NCBI GenBank assembly: GCA_036645575.1
Contig: JAVXNW010000001.1
Location: 1 to 64,000, forward strand
Direction of reading: 5' to 3'
DNA length: 64,000 nt
DNA from: JAVXNW01 sp036645575
Lineage (GTDB): Bacteria > Bacillota > Clostridia > Christensenellales > Aristaeellaceae
Shown here one piece after another: positions 1 to 8,178 of this stretch. Made by a program: the position numbers and the translations under genes. Each line of letters opens with the position of its first letter. Positions within the stretch are counted from its first letter, which is position 1. The notes beneath the pieces were generated by a model. The model was not told where the DNA came from and did no database searches. It worked only from the letters and a program-made list of their open reading frames with translations.

Positions 1-96
1 CACGCATCCCCCGCCCTCCCCGCCTTGAGCCCGCAGGCGAAACAGGCCGTCCCTCACACAAACTCGTCCCCCCCATCCCCCCGGTACTCCTTCCCA

Positions 97-126
97 TTTA
101 CAACGCCCCCACGCACATGTTATAAT
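97..126 (+). promoter_or_regulatory. Probable sigma-A promoter of the secreted flavoprotein gene
   Basis: A TTTACA -35 box at 97-102 is separated by 18 bases from a perfect TATAAT -10 box at 121-126. The first ATG with a good ribosome binding site follows at 212. The stretch before position 97 is pyrimidine-rich and I see no gene in it. Confidence 0.6.
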
Positions 127-211
127 CATCTCGTCCCCCGCACCCCTTTGCGCGTACGCAATGTCTTACCATGCGCGCCCTCATCGCGGGGAGATACAGG
201 GAGGGTTTATT

Positions 212-1630
212 ATGAAACGGTATCTGGCATGGGTTCTGGTTCTGGCGTTGGCGCTTTCGCTTGGCGCGTACACCGCGACGGCGGAGGAGATGAAGACGAT
301 TGAGACCGACGTCGTAGTCGTAGGCGGCGGCGGCGCGGGCATTGCGACGGCGATCGCGGCGGCGCAGCAGGGCGCGAAGGTGACGTTGATTGAGAAGGTC
401 GGGTATCTGGGCGGCGCGACGCTGATGTCGGGCGGACTGATCCCGGCGGTCGGCACCAAGCAGCAGATCGAAGCGGGGATTGACGACAACATCGAGTGGT
501 TTGTGCGCGACATCATGCGCCCGTCGAACTATAGCGTCCGCGAGGATCTGGTTCGGACGGTTGCGGAGCAGGCGAAGCCCACGGTGGAGTGGATGGAACA
601 GTTGGGCGTCAAGTTCTCGGTGGTCACCTCATCGCTGTATTACGGACAGTCGAACTACCGGATGCACCTAGCGGAGGGCAGCGGGCACGGCCTGACGACC
701 GCGCTGGTCGAGTCGCTGAACAAGCTAGGCAACGTGACGGTCATGTTGGAGACCCCGGGCACCGGCCTTGCGACGAACGAGGCGGGCGAGGTGATCGGCG
801 TATACGCCGAAAACAAGACGGACGGAAAAATGCTGATCAAGGCGCGCAACACAGTGCTCGCGACGAGCGGGTTTGGCGCGAACGCGGAGATGGTTGAAAA
901 GTACATGCCGGAGATCGCGGCGGCGTACAAGATGGTCGCGCCGGGCGCGACGGGCGAGGGCATCCAGTGGGGCATGGACCTGGGCGCGGCGGTTGCGAAC
1001 ATGGGCGCGTACCAGGGACACGCGTTCTACTGTGAGGGCTATGGCTCGACCGATCAGAGCATCATCACGCGCGGCGGCATATTTGTCAACAAAGAGGGCG
1101 TGCGGTTCTGCAATGAATACGGCGGATATTCGGAACTGTCGCCGCATGTGCTGGCGCAGCCGGATCACCACGCCTACATGGTCTTTGACGACCAGAACGC
1201 GCAGAACACCAAGAAATTTGCGGAATTTAGCGAAAAGGGCATCGTGCTCAGCGCGAATACGCCGGAAGAATTGGCCCAGCTGATGGGCGTGGACGCGGAG
1301 AAATTGACGCAGACATTTGACCAATACCGCGCGTCCATCGAGCGCGGCGAGGACGAGTTCAACCGCACAAAGCTGCCGGCCTCCTTTGAAGGGCCGTATC
1401 ACGCCATCCTGATCACCGCCGATCTTCGGCATACGCAGGGCGGCCTCGTGACGGATACCAAGGCGCATGTGCTGCGCGAGGACGGAACGCCGATCAAGGG
1501 CCTGCTCGCGGCCGGCGGCGTCACGGAAGGCTTCTCGAGCAAGGGCGGCGCGGCGTATATGTCCGGAAACGGCCTGCTGCAAGCGCTCATCTTCGGCAAG
1601 ATCGCGGGCGAAACCGCCGCAGCCGAATAA
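212..1630 (+). CDS. Secreted FAD-dependent fumarate/urocanate reductase-like flavoprotein
   Basis: A 472-residue flavoprotein of the FAD_binding_2 (fumarate reductase/succinate dehydrogenase flavoprotein) family. The start at 212 is chosen because a GGGAGGG site lies just upstream and it yields a clean Sec-type signal peptide (residues 1-24, cut after TATA). The dinucleotide-binding GGGGAG motif is at residues 38-43. An HTQGG motif resembling the substrate-binding HTxGG of fumarate reductases and a C-terminal GGAAYMSGNGL flavin-contact segment are present. It has neither the FMN-binding domain nor the haem domain of known soluble reductases, so its electron donor is unknown. It probably acts outside the membrane on an enoate-type acceptor. 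The substrate is not deducible. It is a single-gene unit ending in a hairpin. Confidence 0.82.
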   Translation: MKRYLAWVLVLALALSLGAYTATAEEMKTIETDVVVVGGGGAGIATAIAAAQQGAKVTLIEKVGYLGGATLMSGGLIPAVGTKQQIEAGIDDNIEWFVRDIMRPSNYSVREDLVRTVAEQAKPTVEWMEQLGVKFSVVTSSLYYGQSNYRMHLAEGSGHGLTTALVESLNKLGNVTVMLETPGTGLATNEAGEVIGVYAENKTDGKMLIKARNTVLATSGFGANAEMVEKYMPEIAAAYKMVAPGATGEGIQWGMDLGAAVANMGAYQGHAFYCEGYGSTDQSIITRGGIFVNKEGVRFCNEYGGYSELSPHVLAQPDHHAYMVFDDQNAQNTKKFAEFSEKGIVLSANTPEELAQLMGVDAEKLTQTFDQYRASIERGEDEFNRTKLPASFEGPYHAILITADLRHTQGGLVTDTKAHVLREDGTPIKGLLAAGGVTEGFSSKGGAAYMSGNGLLQALIFGKIAGETAAAE

Positions 1631-1652
1631 TTTTAAAGAAAAACAAATCAGT

Positions 1653-1681
1653 AGCGCCTCAAGCACTTTGCTTGGGGCGCT
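1653..1681. terminator. Stem-loop between the convergent flavoprotein and DeoR genes
   Basis: AGCGCCTCAAGCA (1653-1665) pairs with TGCTTGGGGCGCT (1669-1681) across a 3-base loop, with one G-U pair. It lies 22 bases after the flavoprotein stop and between converging genes. The T-tract is weak, so termination is likely but not certain. Confidence 0.6.
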
Positions 1682-1743
1682 ATGGTCAATTTAAAAAGGG
1701 GAACATGGCGGTCGCCGATACGCCGATTCAAACCGAGGCGCAC

Positions 1744-2520
1744 TCAGCGCGCGGGGAGATCCTCCTTGCGGTAGAGCAGGGCGATGTGGTGGGCTTGGCA
1801 GAAGTCGATGTATTTTGCGGGGGGCGCGCAGTCGGTGACGATCGTCGAGACGCGCTCGAGCGGGCAGTAGGAGATGAGCGCGTCGCGGTCGAACTTGCTG
1901 TGATCGGCCAAGAGCACGATCTTTTCGCAGTTGGCGGTGAGCACGCGCTTGAGTTCGGCCTCGAAATAGGTGGTGTTGCTCAGGCCGTGCTTGATTGAGA
2001 CGCCGGTGGCCGCCATGATGGCGATTTTGACCGAAAGCGTCTTGACCGCGTCGAGCGTGGAAATGCCCACGAACGCGCCGATCGACGTGTTGTAGATGCC
2101 GCCCAGCGAGATGGTGTTGACGGCCTTGAGCCGGCTTGCCTCGTTGAGCGCGATCAGGCTGTGCGAGACCAGCGTGAGTCCCTTGTGCGCGCCCAGATAG
2201 CGCACGACGTTGTAGGTGGTCGAGCCGGAGTCGATGAAGACGGTGGTGCCGTCGGGGACGACCGTGGCGGCCAATTCGCCGATCAGGCGCTTGCTCTGCA
2301 TGCTCAGTTGGAATCTCTTGGGCATGGGCGTCAGCGCCGTCAGCGTGCGCGCGGCCGCACCGCCGTAGATCTTGGTGACGTGGCCGCGCTTCTCAAGCTC
2401 GTCCAAATCCCGGCGCAGCGTGTTGACCGACACCTCAAAATGCGCCTCAAGTTGCGCAATGGTTACTTCCTCGTGTTGTAAAATATACTGCTCCATGGCT
2501 TCGAGTCGTGCTGCCTTCAT
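1744..2520 (-). CDS. DeoR/GlpR-family transcriptional repressor
   Basis: A 258-residue DeoR-family regulator. The N-terminal winged helix-turn-helix (about residues 1-57) contains the typical VSVNTLRRDLDELEKRG recognition region followed by the GGA turn. The C-terminal part is the DeoRC sugar-phosphate sensor fold with a DSGSTTY motif like the phosphosugar-binding loop of this family. The ATG at 2520 is preceded by GGAG. An in-frame ATG further upstream (2556) overlaps the predicted -10 box and is unlikely to be used. The gene is divergent from the ABC/inositol operon, with 229 bases between them holding both promoters and a repeated operator-like word. It is the obvious candidate repressor of that operon and of itself; the effector is probably a phosphorylated pathway intermediate (inference). 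Confidence 0.88.
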   Translation of the reverse strand: MKAARLEAMEQYILQHEEVTIAQLEAHFEVSVNTLRRDLDELEKRGHVTKIYGGAAARTLTALTPMPKRFQLSMQSKRLIGELAATVVPDGTTVFIDSGSTTYNVVRYLGAHKGLTLVSHSLIALNEASRLKAVNTISLGGIYNTSIGAFVGISTLDAVKTLSVKIAIMAATGVSIKHGLSNTTYFEAELKRVLTANCEKIVLLADHSKFDRDALISYCPLERVSTIVTDCAPPAKYIDFCQAHHIALLYRKEDLPAR

Positions 2521-2554
2521 TGAAACACTCCATAAATCTAGCCTATTTTTGTCC

Positions 2555-2584
2555 ATTATAGCATGTTGTTTCGGCGCGTGTCAA
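2555..2584 (-). promoter_or_regulatory. Promoter of the DeoR-family gene
   Basis: On the minus strand TTGACA (2584-2579) and TATAAT (2560-2555), both perfect, are separated by 18 bases. The -35 box overlaps the first copy of the CAATTRTATGGGT repeat, which suggests autoregulation. Confidence 0.72.
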
Positions 2585-2638
2585 TTGTATGGGTGGTTTC
2601 GGTTTATTAAATAGTACAAATTTGACAATTATATGGGT
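2582..2638. promoter_or_regulatory. Direct repeat, candidate DeoR operators
   Basis: CAATTGTATGGGT at 2582-2594 and CAATTATATGGGT at 2626-2638 differ at one of 13 positions. Their starts are 44 bases apart, about four helical turns. They sit between the two divergent promoters, one of them overlapping the deoR-type -35 box. This layout fits cooperative binding by the adjacent repressor, which is an inference. Confidence 0.5.
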
Positions 2639-2655
2639 AAGTTGTCCGATTTCTA

Positions 2656-2684
2656 TTGACAATCATTGGCGCAGCGGATAGAAT
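2656..2684 (+). promoter_or_regulatory. Promoter of the ABC transporter/inositol operon
   Basis: A perfect TTGACA at 2656-2661 and TAGAAT at 2679-2684 have a 17-base spacer. The first gene starts at 2750 after a GGGAGGG site. The next apparent promoter or terminator pair is not met until about 16627, so this may drive about 14 kb of transcript. Confidence 0.65.
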
Positions 2685-2749
2685 ATAATTAACGATGAGC
2701 GGTAGCCGTTAACGTACCGCGCATCAAATATGATGGGAGGGATTTTTCT

Positions 2750-3658
2750 ATGAAGAAACTACTGTCTGTCCTGCTCGTGTTGGTGCTTGCCTTGGCGTTG
2801 TGTGCCCCCGCGATGGCTGAGGAATTCAACATTGCCATCAACCTGAAGACCCTGTCGAGCGAGTATTGGCAGAACGTCAAGGCCGGCTGCGACGAGGCGG
2901 CGGTGGAATACGGCGTAAAGATCGACGTGCAGGGCCCTGCGGCGGAGACCGAGATTGCCGAGCAGGTTGCTCAGTTGGAAACCCAGCTGGCCGGCGCCCC
3001 CGATGCGATCATCATTGCGCCGCTGGATGGCGACGCGGTGATCGGCGCGATCGAGTCGAGCGGCTACAAGGGCATCGTGGTGTTCTGCGATACCGATTGT
3101 GCGTATGAAGGCAAGACCTCCTTTGTCGGAACCTCCAACGAGGAAGCGGCCCACATGGGCGGCCAATACGGCCTCGCGATCAACGGCGACAAGACGGGCG
3201 CCGTCATCATCTACGGCCAGGAGGGCGACAACACGTCCAACCTGCGCAAGGCCGGCTACGAAAGGGCATTGGCGGAAGCCAAGATTGAGCCGATCGCGAT
3301 GCTGTCCGGCAACAACACGACCGACGGCGCGACCAAGGTCATGGAAGATCTGCTCAACAGCTATCCCGGCAAGATCAATCTGGTGCTGTGCCACAACGAC
3401 GACACCGCGATCGGCGCGCTCAACGCGATTGAATCCGCAAAGGCCGAAGGCATCAGCATCATCGGCTTTGACGGAAACGCCAGCGCCGTCGAACTGATTG
3501 GCGCGGGCAAATTGGCTGGCACCGTCGCGCAGATGCCCTCCCTGATGGGCTCTATGGCAGTCGAGACCGCCCTCAAGGCACTCAAGGGCGAGACCGTCGA
3601 AGCCAACGTCGTGGTCGATACCGTCATCATCGATGCCACAACGAAAGTGGAACCCTAA
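2750..3658 (+). CDS. Sugar/cyclitol ABC transporter substrate-binding protein (RbsB-like)
   Basis: A 302-residue type I periplasmic-binding protein (Peripla_BP_4) for a CUT2-class importer. The signal peptide (about 1-23) ends in AMA before EEF. It contains a cysteine, but the residue before it is Leu, so a standard lipobox is doubtful. The mature chain shows the family pattern: an N-terminal lobe (NIAINLKTLSSEYWQ), then IIIAPLDGDAVIGAIE, and a C-terminal lobe with LVLCHNDDTAIGALNAI and GFDGN. It delivers substrate to the adjacent ATPase and permease. Because iol genes follow, myo-inositol or a related cyclitol is the likeliest ligand (inference from context; ribose-family proteins include known inositol binders). 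A hairpin after the stop may raise its level relative to the membrane genes. Confidence 0.88.
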   Translation: MKKLLSVLLVLVLALALCAPAMAEEFNIAINLKTLSSEYWQNVKAGCDEAAVEYGVKIDVQGPAAETEIAEQVAQLETQLAGAPDAIIIAPLDGDAVIGAIESSGYKGIVVFCDTDCAYEGKTSFVGTSNEEAAHMGGQYGLAINGDKTGAVIIYGQEGDNTSNLRKAGYERALAEAKIEPIAMLSGNNTTDGATKVMEDLLNSYPGKINLVLCHNDDTAIGALNAIESAKAEGISIIGFDGNASAVELIGAGKLAGTVAQMPSLMGSMAVETALKALKGETVEANVVVDTVIIDATTKVEP

Positions 3659-3706
3659 AATAAGATAAGCGTCACTTAACCACATAAAAGGCAGGGGTAA
3701 AGCCCT

Positions 3707-3741
3707 ACGGACGATCCGGAGTGCATCCCCGGATCGTCCGT
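3707..3741 (+). other. Intercistronic stem-loop after the binding-protein gene
   Basis: A perfect 13-bp stem, ACGGACGATCCGG (3707-3719) with CCGGATCGTCCGT (3729-3741), has a 9-base loop and is followed by TTTCC. It lies inside the operon, 63 bases before the ATPase gene. This position typically gives partial termination or 3'-end protection of the binding-protein message. Confidence 0.6.
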
Positions 3742-3804
3742 TTCCTGTATCAGGACGCAAAGGGAGGGCCCCGCGGCCTTCGATGAAAGGAGTGAGGCGG
3801 AACA

Positions 3805-5310
3805 ATGGCTGAATTTGTCGTAGAGCTTAAGCACATCACGAAAAAGTTTCCCGGCGTCATTGCCATGCGCGACATGCACATCCAAATAAAGCCCGGCGAA
3901 ATTCATGGGCTGATCGGTGAAAACGGCGCCGGTAAATCCACCTTGATCAAGGTGCTGACCGGCGTGTACATCCCCGAGGAGGGCGAAATCCTCGTGGACG
4001 GCAAGAAAGTGTCGTTTGCAAACCCCGTTCAGGCGCGCGATCAGGGCATTGCGTGCGTGTATCAGGAGCTGAACATCGTGCCCATGCTGTCGGTCGTCGA
4101 CAACGTGTTCATGGGCCGCAAGATCAAAAACAAGCTGGGGCTGCTGGACTATCCGACCATGCACAAACAGGCGCGCGAGGCGCTCACGATGCTGGGTCAT
4201 CCCGAGATCGACACCAAGGGCGAGTGCGGGAAATTGGGCATCGGACTTCAACAGATGGTCGAGATCGCCAAGGCGGTGTCCCTGAACGCAAAATTGCTTA
4301 TTATGGATGAACCCACGTCCTCACTTGGCGAGCAGGAAGTAAAGCAGCTGATGACCACCGTGCGCAGGCTCAAAGACGAGGGCATCGCGATCCTGTTTGT
4401 CTCCCATAAATTGGAAGAGTTGTTTGAACTGTGCGACCGCGTGACCGTCATGCGCGACGGCGAGCACATCATGACGGAAGAGATGTCGACGATGACCAAC
4501 GACCACCTGATCCACGCGATGGTCGGGCGGACGCTGGACAACCAGTTCCCGAAGGAATTTGGCGTGAAGGGCGAGTGCTATTTAAAGGCGTCGCATTTGG
4601 AGGAGATCGGCGTATTGCACGACGTGAGCTTTGAGGCATACGGCGGGCAGATACTGACATTTGCGGGACTGGTCGGCGCGGGTCGAACCGAGACCATGCG
4701 CGCGATATTTGGCGCCGACAAACTGGACGGGGGCGAGGTCTTTATCAAGGGGAAAAAGGTGGTCATCCGAAACCCCGGCAGCGCCATTCGCCACGGCATT
4801 GCGTTTTTGACCGAGGATCGAAAGGGGCAAGGGCTGGTGCTTTCGCAGAGCGTCAAGATCAACATGATCTTGGCCAACATGCGCAAGTTCCAAAATGGGC
4901 CCATGCTCAAGGGTCGCGCGATCGACAAGAGCGGCAAGGACATGGTGAAGACGCTTCGCATCAAGACGCCCAGCGTCAACGAGGTGGTCGTGCAGCTGTC
5001 GGGCGGCAATCAGCAAAAGGTGGTCATCGGCAAGTGGATCAACTGTGACGCCGACATCTACATCTTCGACGAGCCCACGCGCGGCATCGACGTCGGGGCG
5101 AAGATCGAGGTCTACAACGTCATGAACGACCTGATCAAGCAGGGGAAATGCATCATCATGATTTCCTCGGAGCTTCCGGAGGTGCTGGGCATGAGCGACC
5201 GCGTGGTGGTTATGCGCGAGGGTCGCGTGATGGCGGCGCTTGATCGCGACAGCGACTGCTTCAATCAGGAAGCGATAATGAAGGCGGCATGGGGAGGAAA
5301 AATCGCATGA
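3805..5310 (+). CDS. CUT2-family ABC transporter ATP-binding protein (RbsA-like)
   Basis: A 501-residue tandem ATPase of the ribose/galactose type. The first nucleotide-binding domain has Walker [10 protein letters not shown] near residue 40 and a Walker B-like [11 protein letters not shown]. The second, from about residue 250, has the degenerate Walker [10 protein letters not shown] normal for this class, then signature LSGGNQQK and [14 protein letters not shown]. Length and order match RbsA/MglA/IatA. It powers the adjacent permease at the cytoplasmic face. The start at 3805 follows AAAGGAGTGAGG. The stop overlaps the permease ATG as ATGA, indicating translational coupling. Confidence 0.93.
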   Translation: MAEFVVELKHITKKFPGVIAMRDMHIQIKPGEIHGLIGENGAGKSTLIKVLTGVYIPEEGEILVDGKKVSFANPVQARDQGIACVYQELNIVPMLSVVDNVFMGRKIKNKLGLLDYPTMHKQAREALTMLGHPEIDTKGECGKLGIGLQQMVEIAKAVSLNAKLLIMDEPTSSLGEQEVKQLMTTVRRLKDEGIAILFVSHKLEELFELCDRVTVMRDGEHIMTEEMSTMTNDHLIHAMVGRTLDNQFPKEFGVKGECYLKASHLEEIGVLHDVSFEAYGGQILTFAGLVGAGRTETMRAIFGADKLDGGEVFIKGKKVVIRNPGSAIRHGIAFLTEDRKGQGLVLSQSVKINMILANMRKFQNGPMLKGRAIDKSGKDMVKTLRIKTPSVNEVVVQLSGGNQQKVVIGKWINCDADIYIFDEPTRGIDVGAKIEVYNVMNDLIKQGKCIIMISSELPEVLGMSDRVVVMREGRVMAALDRDSDCFNQEAIMKAAWGGKIA

Positions 5311-6314
5311 CAGAGATCAAGAAGAAGACCAGTATTGGTGATATTCTAATGAAGTTGGGGCCGCTTTTGGTGCTCGCGATTTTGAGCATCATCTTTGCCA
5401 TTACATTGCCCGACAAGTTCCTTCGGGTCAGCAACCTCATGAACATCCTAAAGCAAACCTCGATCAACTGCCTGATCGGTTCGGGCATGTTGCTCGCGCT
5501 GATCACCGCCGGCATCGACCTTTCGGTCGGCTACAACACGATCCTGTCCACCTGCGTGATCGGCGTGCTCATGCAGAACTTCGGCATCACCAACCCCTTC
5601 GTGCTGATCGGGTGCGCGGTGCTTGTCTCGACGTTGGCGGGCTTCATCAACGGAACGCTGCTCACGCGCCTTGACCTGCCGCATCCTTTCGTCTCGACGC
5701 TTGGCATGAAATACGTATTCTGGGGCGTGGCGCTGCTCATCACCAGCTCCAAGACGATCGGCTTTACCAACAAGGGCATCGATCCGGTTCTGTGGGTCGG
5801 CAAGGAGACGATCTTCGACTTTGGCTTCCCGGTCAGTTTCCTGCTGGTGATTGTGGTGTATATCCTGTTCCACATCTTCCTAAACCACACGGCGCTGGGT
5901 CGCCAGATATACTGCGTGGGCGGCAACGCCGAAGCCGCGCGCATGTCGGGCATTCGCTCAAAGAACGTCTTGACCGTGGTCTACACGATCTCGGGTCTCA
6001 TGTGCGGCATCGCGGGCGTGGTGCTCGCGGGGCGACTCAACACCGCCAATACCGCGTCCGCGGCGACCTACGACACCGATGCGATCGCGGCCTGCATCAT
6101 CGGCGGCGCTTCGTTTAGGGGCGGCAAGGGGACCATCTGGGGAACGCTGCTCGGGGCGCTGCTCATCTCTACCATTCGAAACGGCCTGAACCTGTTCAGC
6201 GCCGGAAACGACATTCAGTACATCGTCATCGGCTCGGTCATCATTCTGGCCGTCACGATCGACGTCACCCGTGGCAAAATCGAGGCGCGCGCGCGCAAGA
6301 TGGCGACCGTGTGA
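5307..6314 (+). CDS. CUT2-family ABC transporter permease (RbsC-like)
   Basis: A 335-residue inner-membrane permease of the BPD_transp_2 family. Hydrophobic segments alternate through the chain, beginning with LVLAILSIIFAITL. The family words GIDLSVG, near residue 70, and the cytoplasmic GGNAEAARMSGI coupling region are present, followed by GGASFRGGKGTIWGTLLGAL. The ATG at 5307 overlaps the ATPase stop, and GGGGAGG lies 9 bases upstream, so the in-frame ATG at 5289 is not needed. With its two upstream neighbours it forms a binding-protein-dependent importer, probably for inositol given the enzymes downstream. Confidence 0.92.
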   Translation: MTEIKKKTSIGDILMKLGPLLVLAILSIIFAITLPDKFLRVSNLMNILKQTSINCLIGSGMLLALITAGIDLSVGYNTILSTCVIGVLMQNFGITNPFVLIGCAVLVSTLAGFINGTLLTRLDLPHPFVSTLGMKYVFWGVALLITSSKTIGFTNKGIDPVLWVGKETIFDFGFPVSFLLVIVVYILFHIFLNHTALGRQIYCVGGNAEAARMSGIRSKNVLTVVYTISGLMCGIAGVVLAGRLNTANTASAATYDTDAIAACIIGGASFRGGKGTIWGTLLGALLISTIRNGLNLFSAGNDIQYIVIGSVIILAVTIDVTRGKIEARARKMATV

Positions 6315-6388
6315 CATAACGCCCATAGCCCAAGCGCGCGGGAGCGATTGCGCGAAAAAAGCACGCCGCCGCGCGTGCGCGACAAACC

Positions 6389-6414
6389 TTTCCGCCGCGT
6401 GCGCGGCGCGGAAA
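6389..6414 (+). other. Intergenic stem-loop before iolE
   Basis: TTTCCGCCGCG pairs with CGCGGCGCGGAAA, leaving a 2-base bulge and a short loop. The surrounding 148-base gap (6315-6462) is rich in CGCG words and has no coding potential. No T-run follows, so it is more likely an RNA processing or stability element than a full terminator. Confidence 0.4.
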
Positions 6415-6462
6415 TCCGCTTGCGTTTAACGTATTTCTGAATATCGACGAGGGAGCAAAAGC

Positions 6463-7362
6463 ATGTTTGACAAAGAGAAAGTATTTTTAGGAATCGCCCC
6501 GATCGGCTGGTGCAACGACGACATGCCGGAATTGGGAAAGGAAAACACCTTCTGCCAGACAGTCAGCGAGATGGCGCTTGCCGGATTTACCGGAACCGAG
6601 ATCGGCAACAAATACCCGACCGATCCGGCGGAACTCAAATCGGCGCTTGCGCTGCGCGGCATGCGCGTCGCGTCGCGCTGGTTCAGTTCCTTCCTGCTGG
6701 CCAAGCCCTACGAGGAAGTCGAGCGGGACTTTGTGCGCGAGCTTGATTTTCTGGCGGCGGTGGGCTGCAATCGCATCAACGTATCAGAGCAGAGCTACTC
6801 GATCCAAGGGCAGGTAGATACGCCGGTCTTGGCGGGGAACAAGCATGTGATGGACGAAGCGGAGTGGGCGCGCTTTACGAGCGGGCTCAATCGGCTGGGC
6901 AAGGTGGCGCGCTCGCGCGGCTTCAAGCTGTGCTTCCATCACCACATGGGCACCGTGGTTCAGACGGCGGAGGAGACCGGAAAAATGCTTCGCGAGACCG
7001 ATCCCGAATACGTATTTTTGTGCTACGACACGGGTCACTTCACCTTTGCGGGCGAAGATCCGCTGGCGATGCTCAACCTGTACGCGGATCGCGTGGGGCA
7101 CGTTCACCTAAAGGACATGCGCCGCGCAGTGGTCGATCGCGTGAAGCCGGAGGGGTGGAGCTTTCTGAAGGCGGTGCGCGAGGGCGCGTTTACGGTGCCG
7201 GGCGACGGATGCGTCGATTTCGATCCGATCTTTGAAAAGCTTTCCGAGGCCAAGTACGAGGGGTGGCTGTTGGTCGAGGCGGAGCAGGACCCCGCGAAGG
7301 CCGATCCGCTTTCCTACGCGATGAAGGCGCGCGCCTTTATCCGCGAGCATACGGGACTGTAG
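6463..7362 (+). CDS. iolE: Inosose dehydratase IolE (sugar phosphate isomerase/epimerase fold)
   Basis: A 299-residue TIM-barrel protein of the AP_endonuc_2 superfamily. It matches IolE, which dehydrates 2-keto-myo-inositol (scyllo-inosose) to 3D-(3,5/4)-trihydroxycyclohexane-1,2-dione. Diagnostic stretches are GIAPIGWCNDDMPELG at the N-terminus, GFTGTEIGNKYP, LCFHHHMGT with the metal-site histidines, CYDTGHFTFAG and VGHVHLKDMR. The start follows GAGGGAGC. It is the first of four consecutive inositol genes (iolE-iolB-iolD-iolG). No iolC, iolJ or iolA homologue is found beside it. Confidence 0.92.
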   Translation: MFDKEKVFLGIAPIGWCNDDMPELGKENTFCQTVSEMALAGFTGTEIGNKYPTDPAELKSALALRGMRVASRWFSSFLLAKPYEEVERDFVRELDFLAAVGCNRINVSEQSYSIQGQVDTPVLAGNKHVMDEAEWARFTSGLNRLGKVARSRGFKLCFHHHMGTVVQTAEETGKMLRETDPEYVFLCYDTGHFTFAGEDPLAMLNLYADRVGHVHLKDMRRAVVDRVKPEGWSFLKAVREGAFTVPGDGCVDFDPIFEKLSEAKYEGWLLVEAEQDPAKADPLSYAMKARAFIREHTGL

Positions 7363-7378
7363 GAGAAAGGATAGAAAA

Positions 7379-8176
7379 ATGTACATCGATAAAGAAGTCG
7401 AGAACGGCTATAATCCATACCTGATCGTGGGCGAAGACGCGGATACCGGGATGGATGTCGGGCTGCTCGTGCTTTCTGAAGGCGAGGACTATACCTTTCA
7501 GGAGCCAGAGCAGGAAATTGCGCTGTTGCTCCTAGCGGGAAGCGTGTGCTTTGCGTGGGCGGATCAGGAAAAAGAGGCCGCGCGCACGGACTGCTTTCAT
7601 GGCGAGGCGTGGTGCCTGCATGTGCCGTGCAATACATTGGTCAAGGTGACGGCGCGCAGCCACGCGGAAATCTACCTGCAAGCGACCCACAACCCGCAGG
7701 ATTTTCCCGCCAAACTCTATGCGCCCGAGGAGGTGCAACTTCAGCACGCGGGCGCAAAGGGCGAACTGAAAGGCGCGATGCGCCGCGAGATCAAGACGAT
7801 TTTCGACTATGAGAGCGCGCCGTATTCCAACATGGTGCTGGGCGAAGTGCTCAACTATCCGGGCAAGTGGTCGAGCTACCCGCCGCACCACCACCCGCAG
7901 CCGGAGGTCTATTTTCACCGCTTTGACAAGCCCCAAGGCTTTGGCGCGAGCTTTGCCAACGGCGAGGTCTACGTGTCGCACCACAATGGCTTGACCGTCA
8001 TAAACGAGGGCTTTCATTCGCAGGCGACCGCGCCGGGCTACGCGATGTGCTATGTCTGGGGAATCCGCCACCTGCCCGACGATCCGTGGAAAAAGACGCG
8101 CATCGACGAACCGGAGCACGAGTGGCTGCTCAAGGAAGACGCAAACGAACAGATCTTTTCACCGGAGGGGGAATGA
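7379..8176 (+). CDS. iolB: 5-deoxy-glucuronate isomerase IolB
   Basis: A 265-residue double-cupin protein of the IolB/KduI family. It isomerises 5-deoxy-D-glucuronate to 5-dehydro-2-deoxy-D-gluconate. The metal-binding signature [16 protein letters not shown] near residue 165 and the closing [18 protein letters not shown] are typical. The start at 7379 follows GGAGAAAGG, 16 bases after iolE. Its stop overlaps a possible ATG of iolD. The product would normally be phosphorylated by IolC, which is missing here, so the fate of its product in this operon is an open question. Confidence 0.92.
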   Translation: MYIDKEVENGYNPYLIVGEDADTGMDVGLLVLSEGEDYTFQEPEQEIALLLLAGSVCFAWADQEKEAARTDCFHGEAWCLHVPCNTLVKVTARSHAEIYLQATHNPQDFPAKLYAPEEVQLQHAGAKGELKGAMRREIKTIFDYESAPYSNMVLGEVLNYPGKWSSYPPHHHPQPEVYFHRFDKPQGFGASFANGEVYVSHHNGLTVINEGFHSQATAPGYAMCYVWGIRHLPDDPWKKTRIDEPEHEWLLKEDANEQIFSPEGE

Positions 8177-8178
8177 CC

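Noticed and set aside
1..211. Possible upstream coding region or riboswitch before the flavoprotein gene
   Set aside because: The sequence is C-rich without a gene signature or recognisable conserved aptamer; only the promoter at 97-126 is supported.
2684..2689. TATAAT at 2684-2689 as -10 box of the operon
   Set aside because: It would need a 22-base spacer from TTGACA; the overlapping TAGAAT at 2679-2684 gives the preferred 17 bases.
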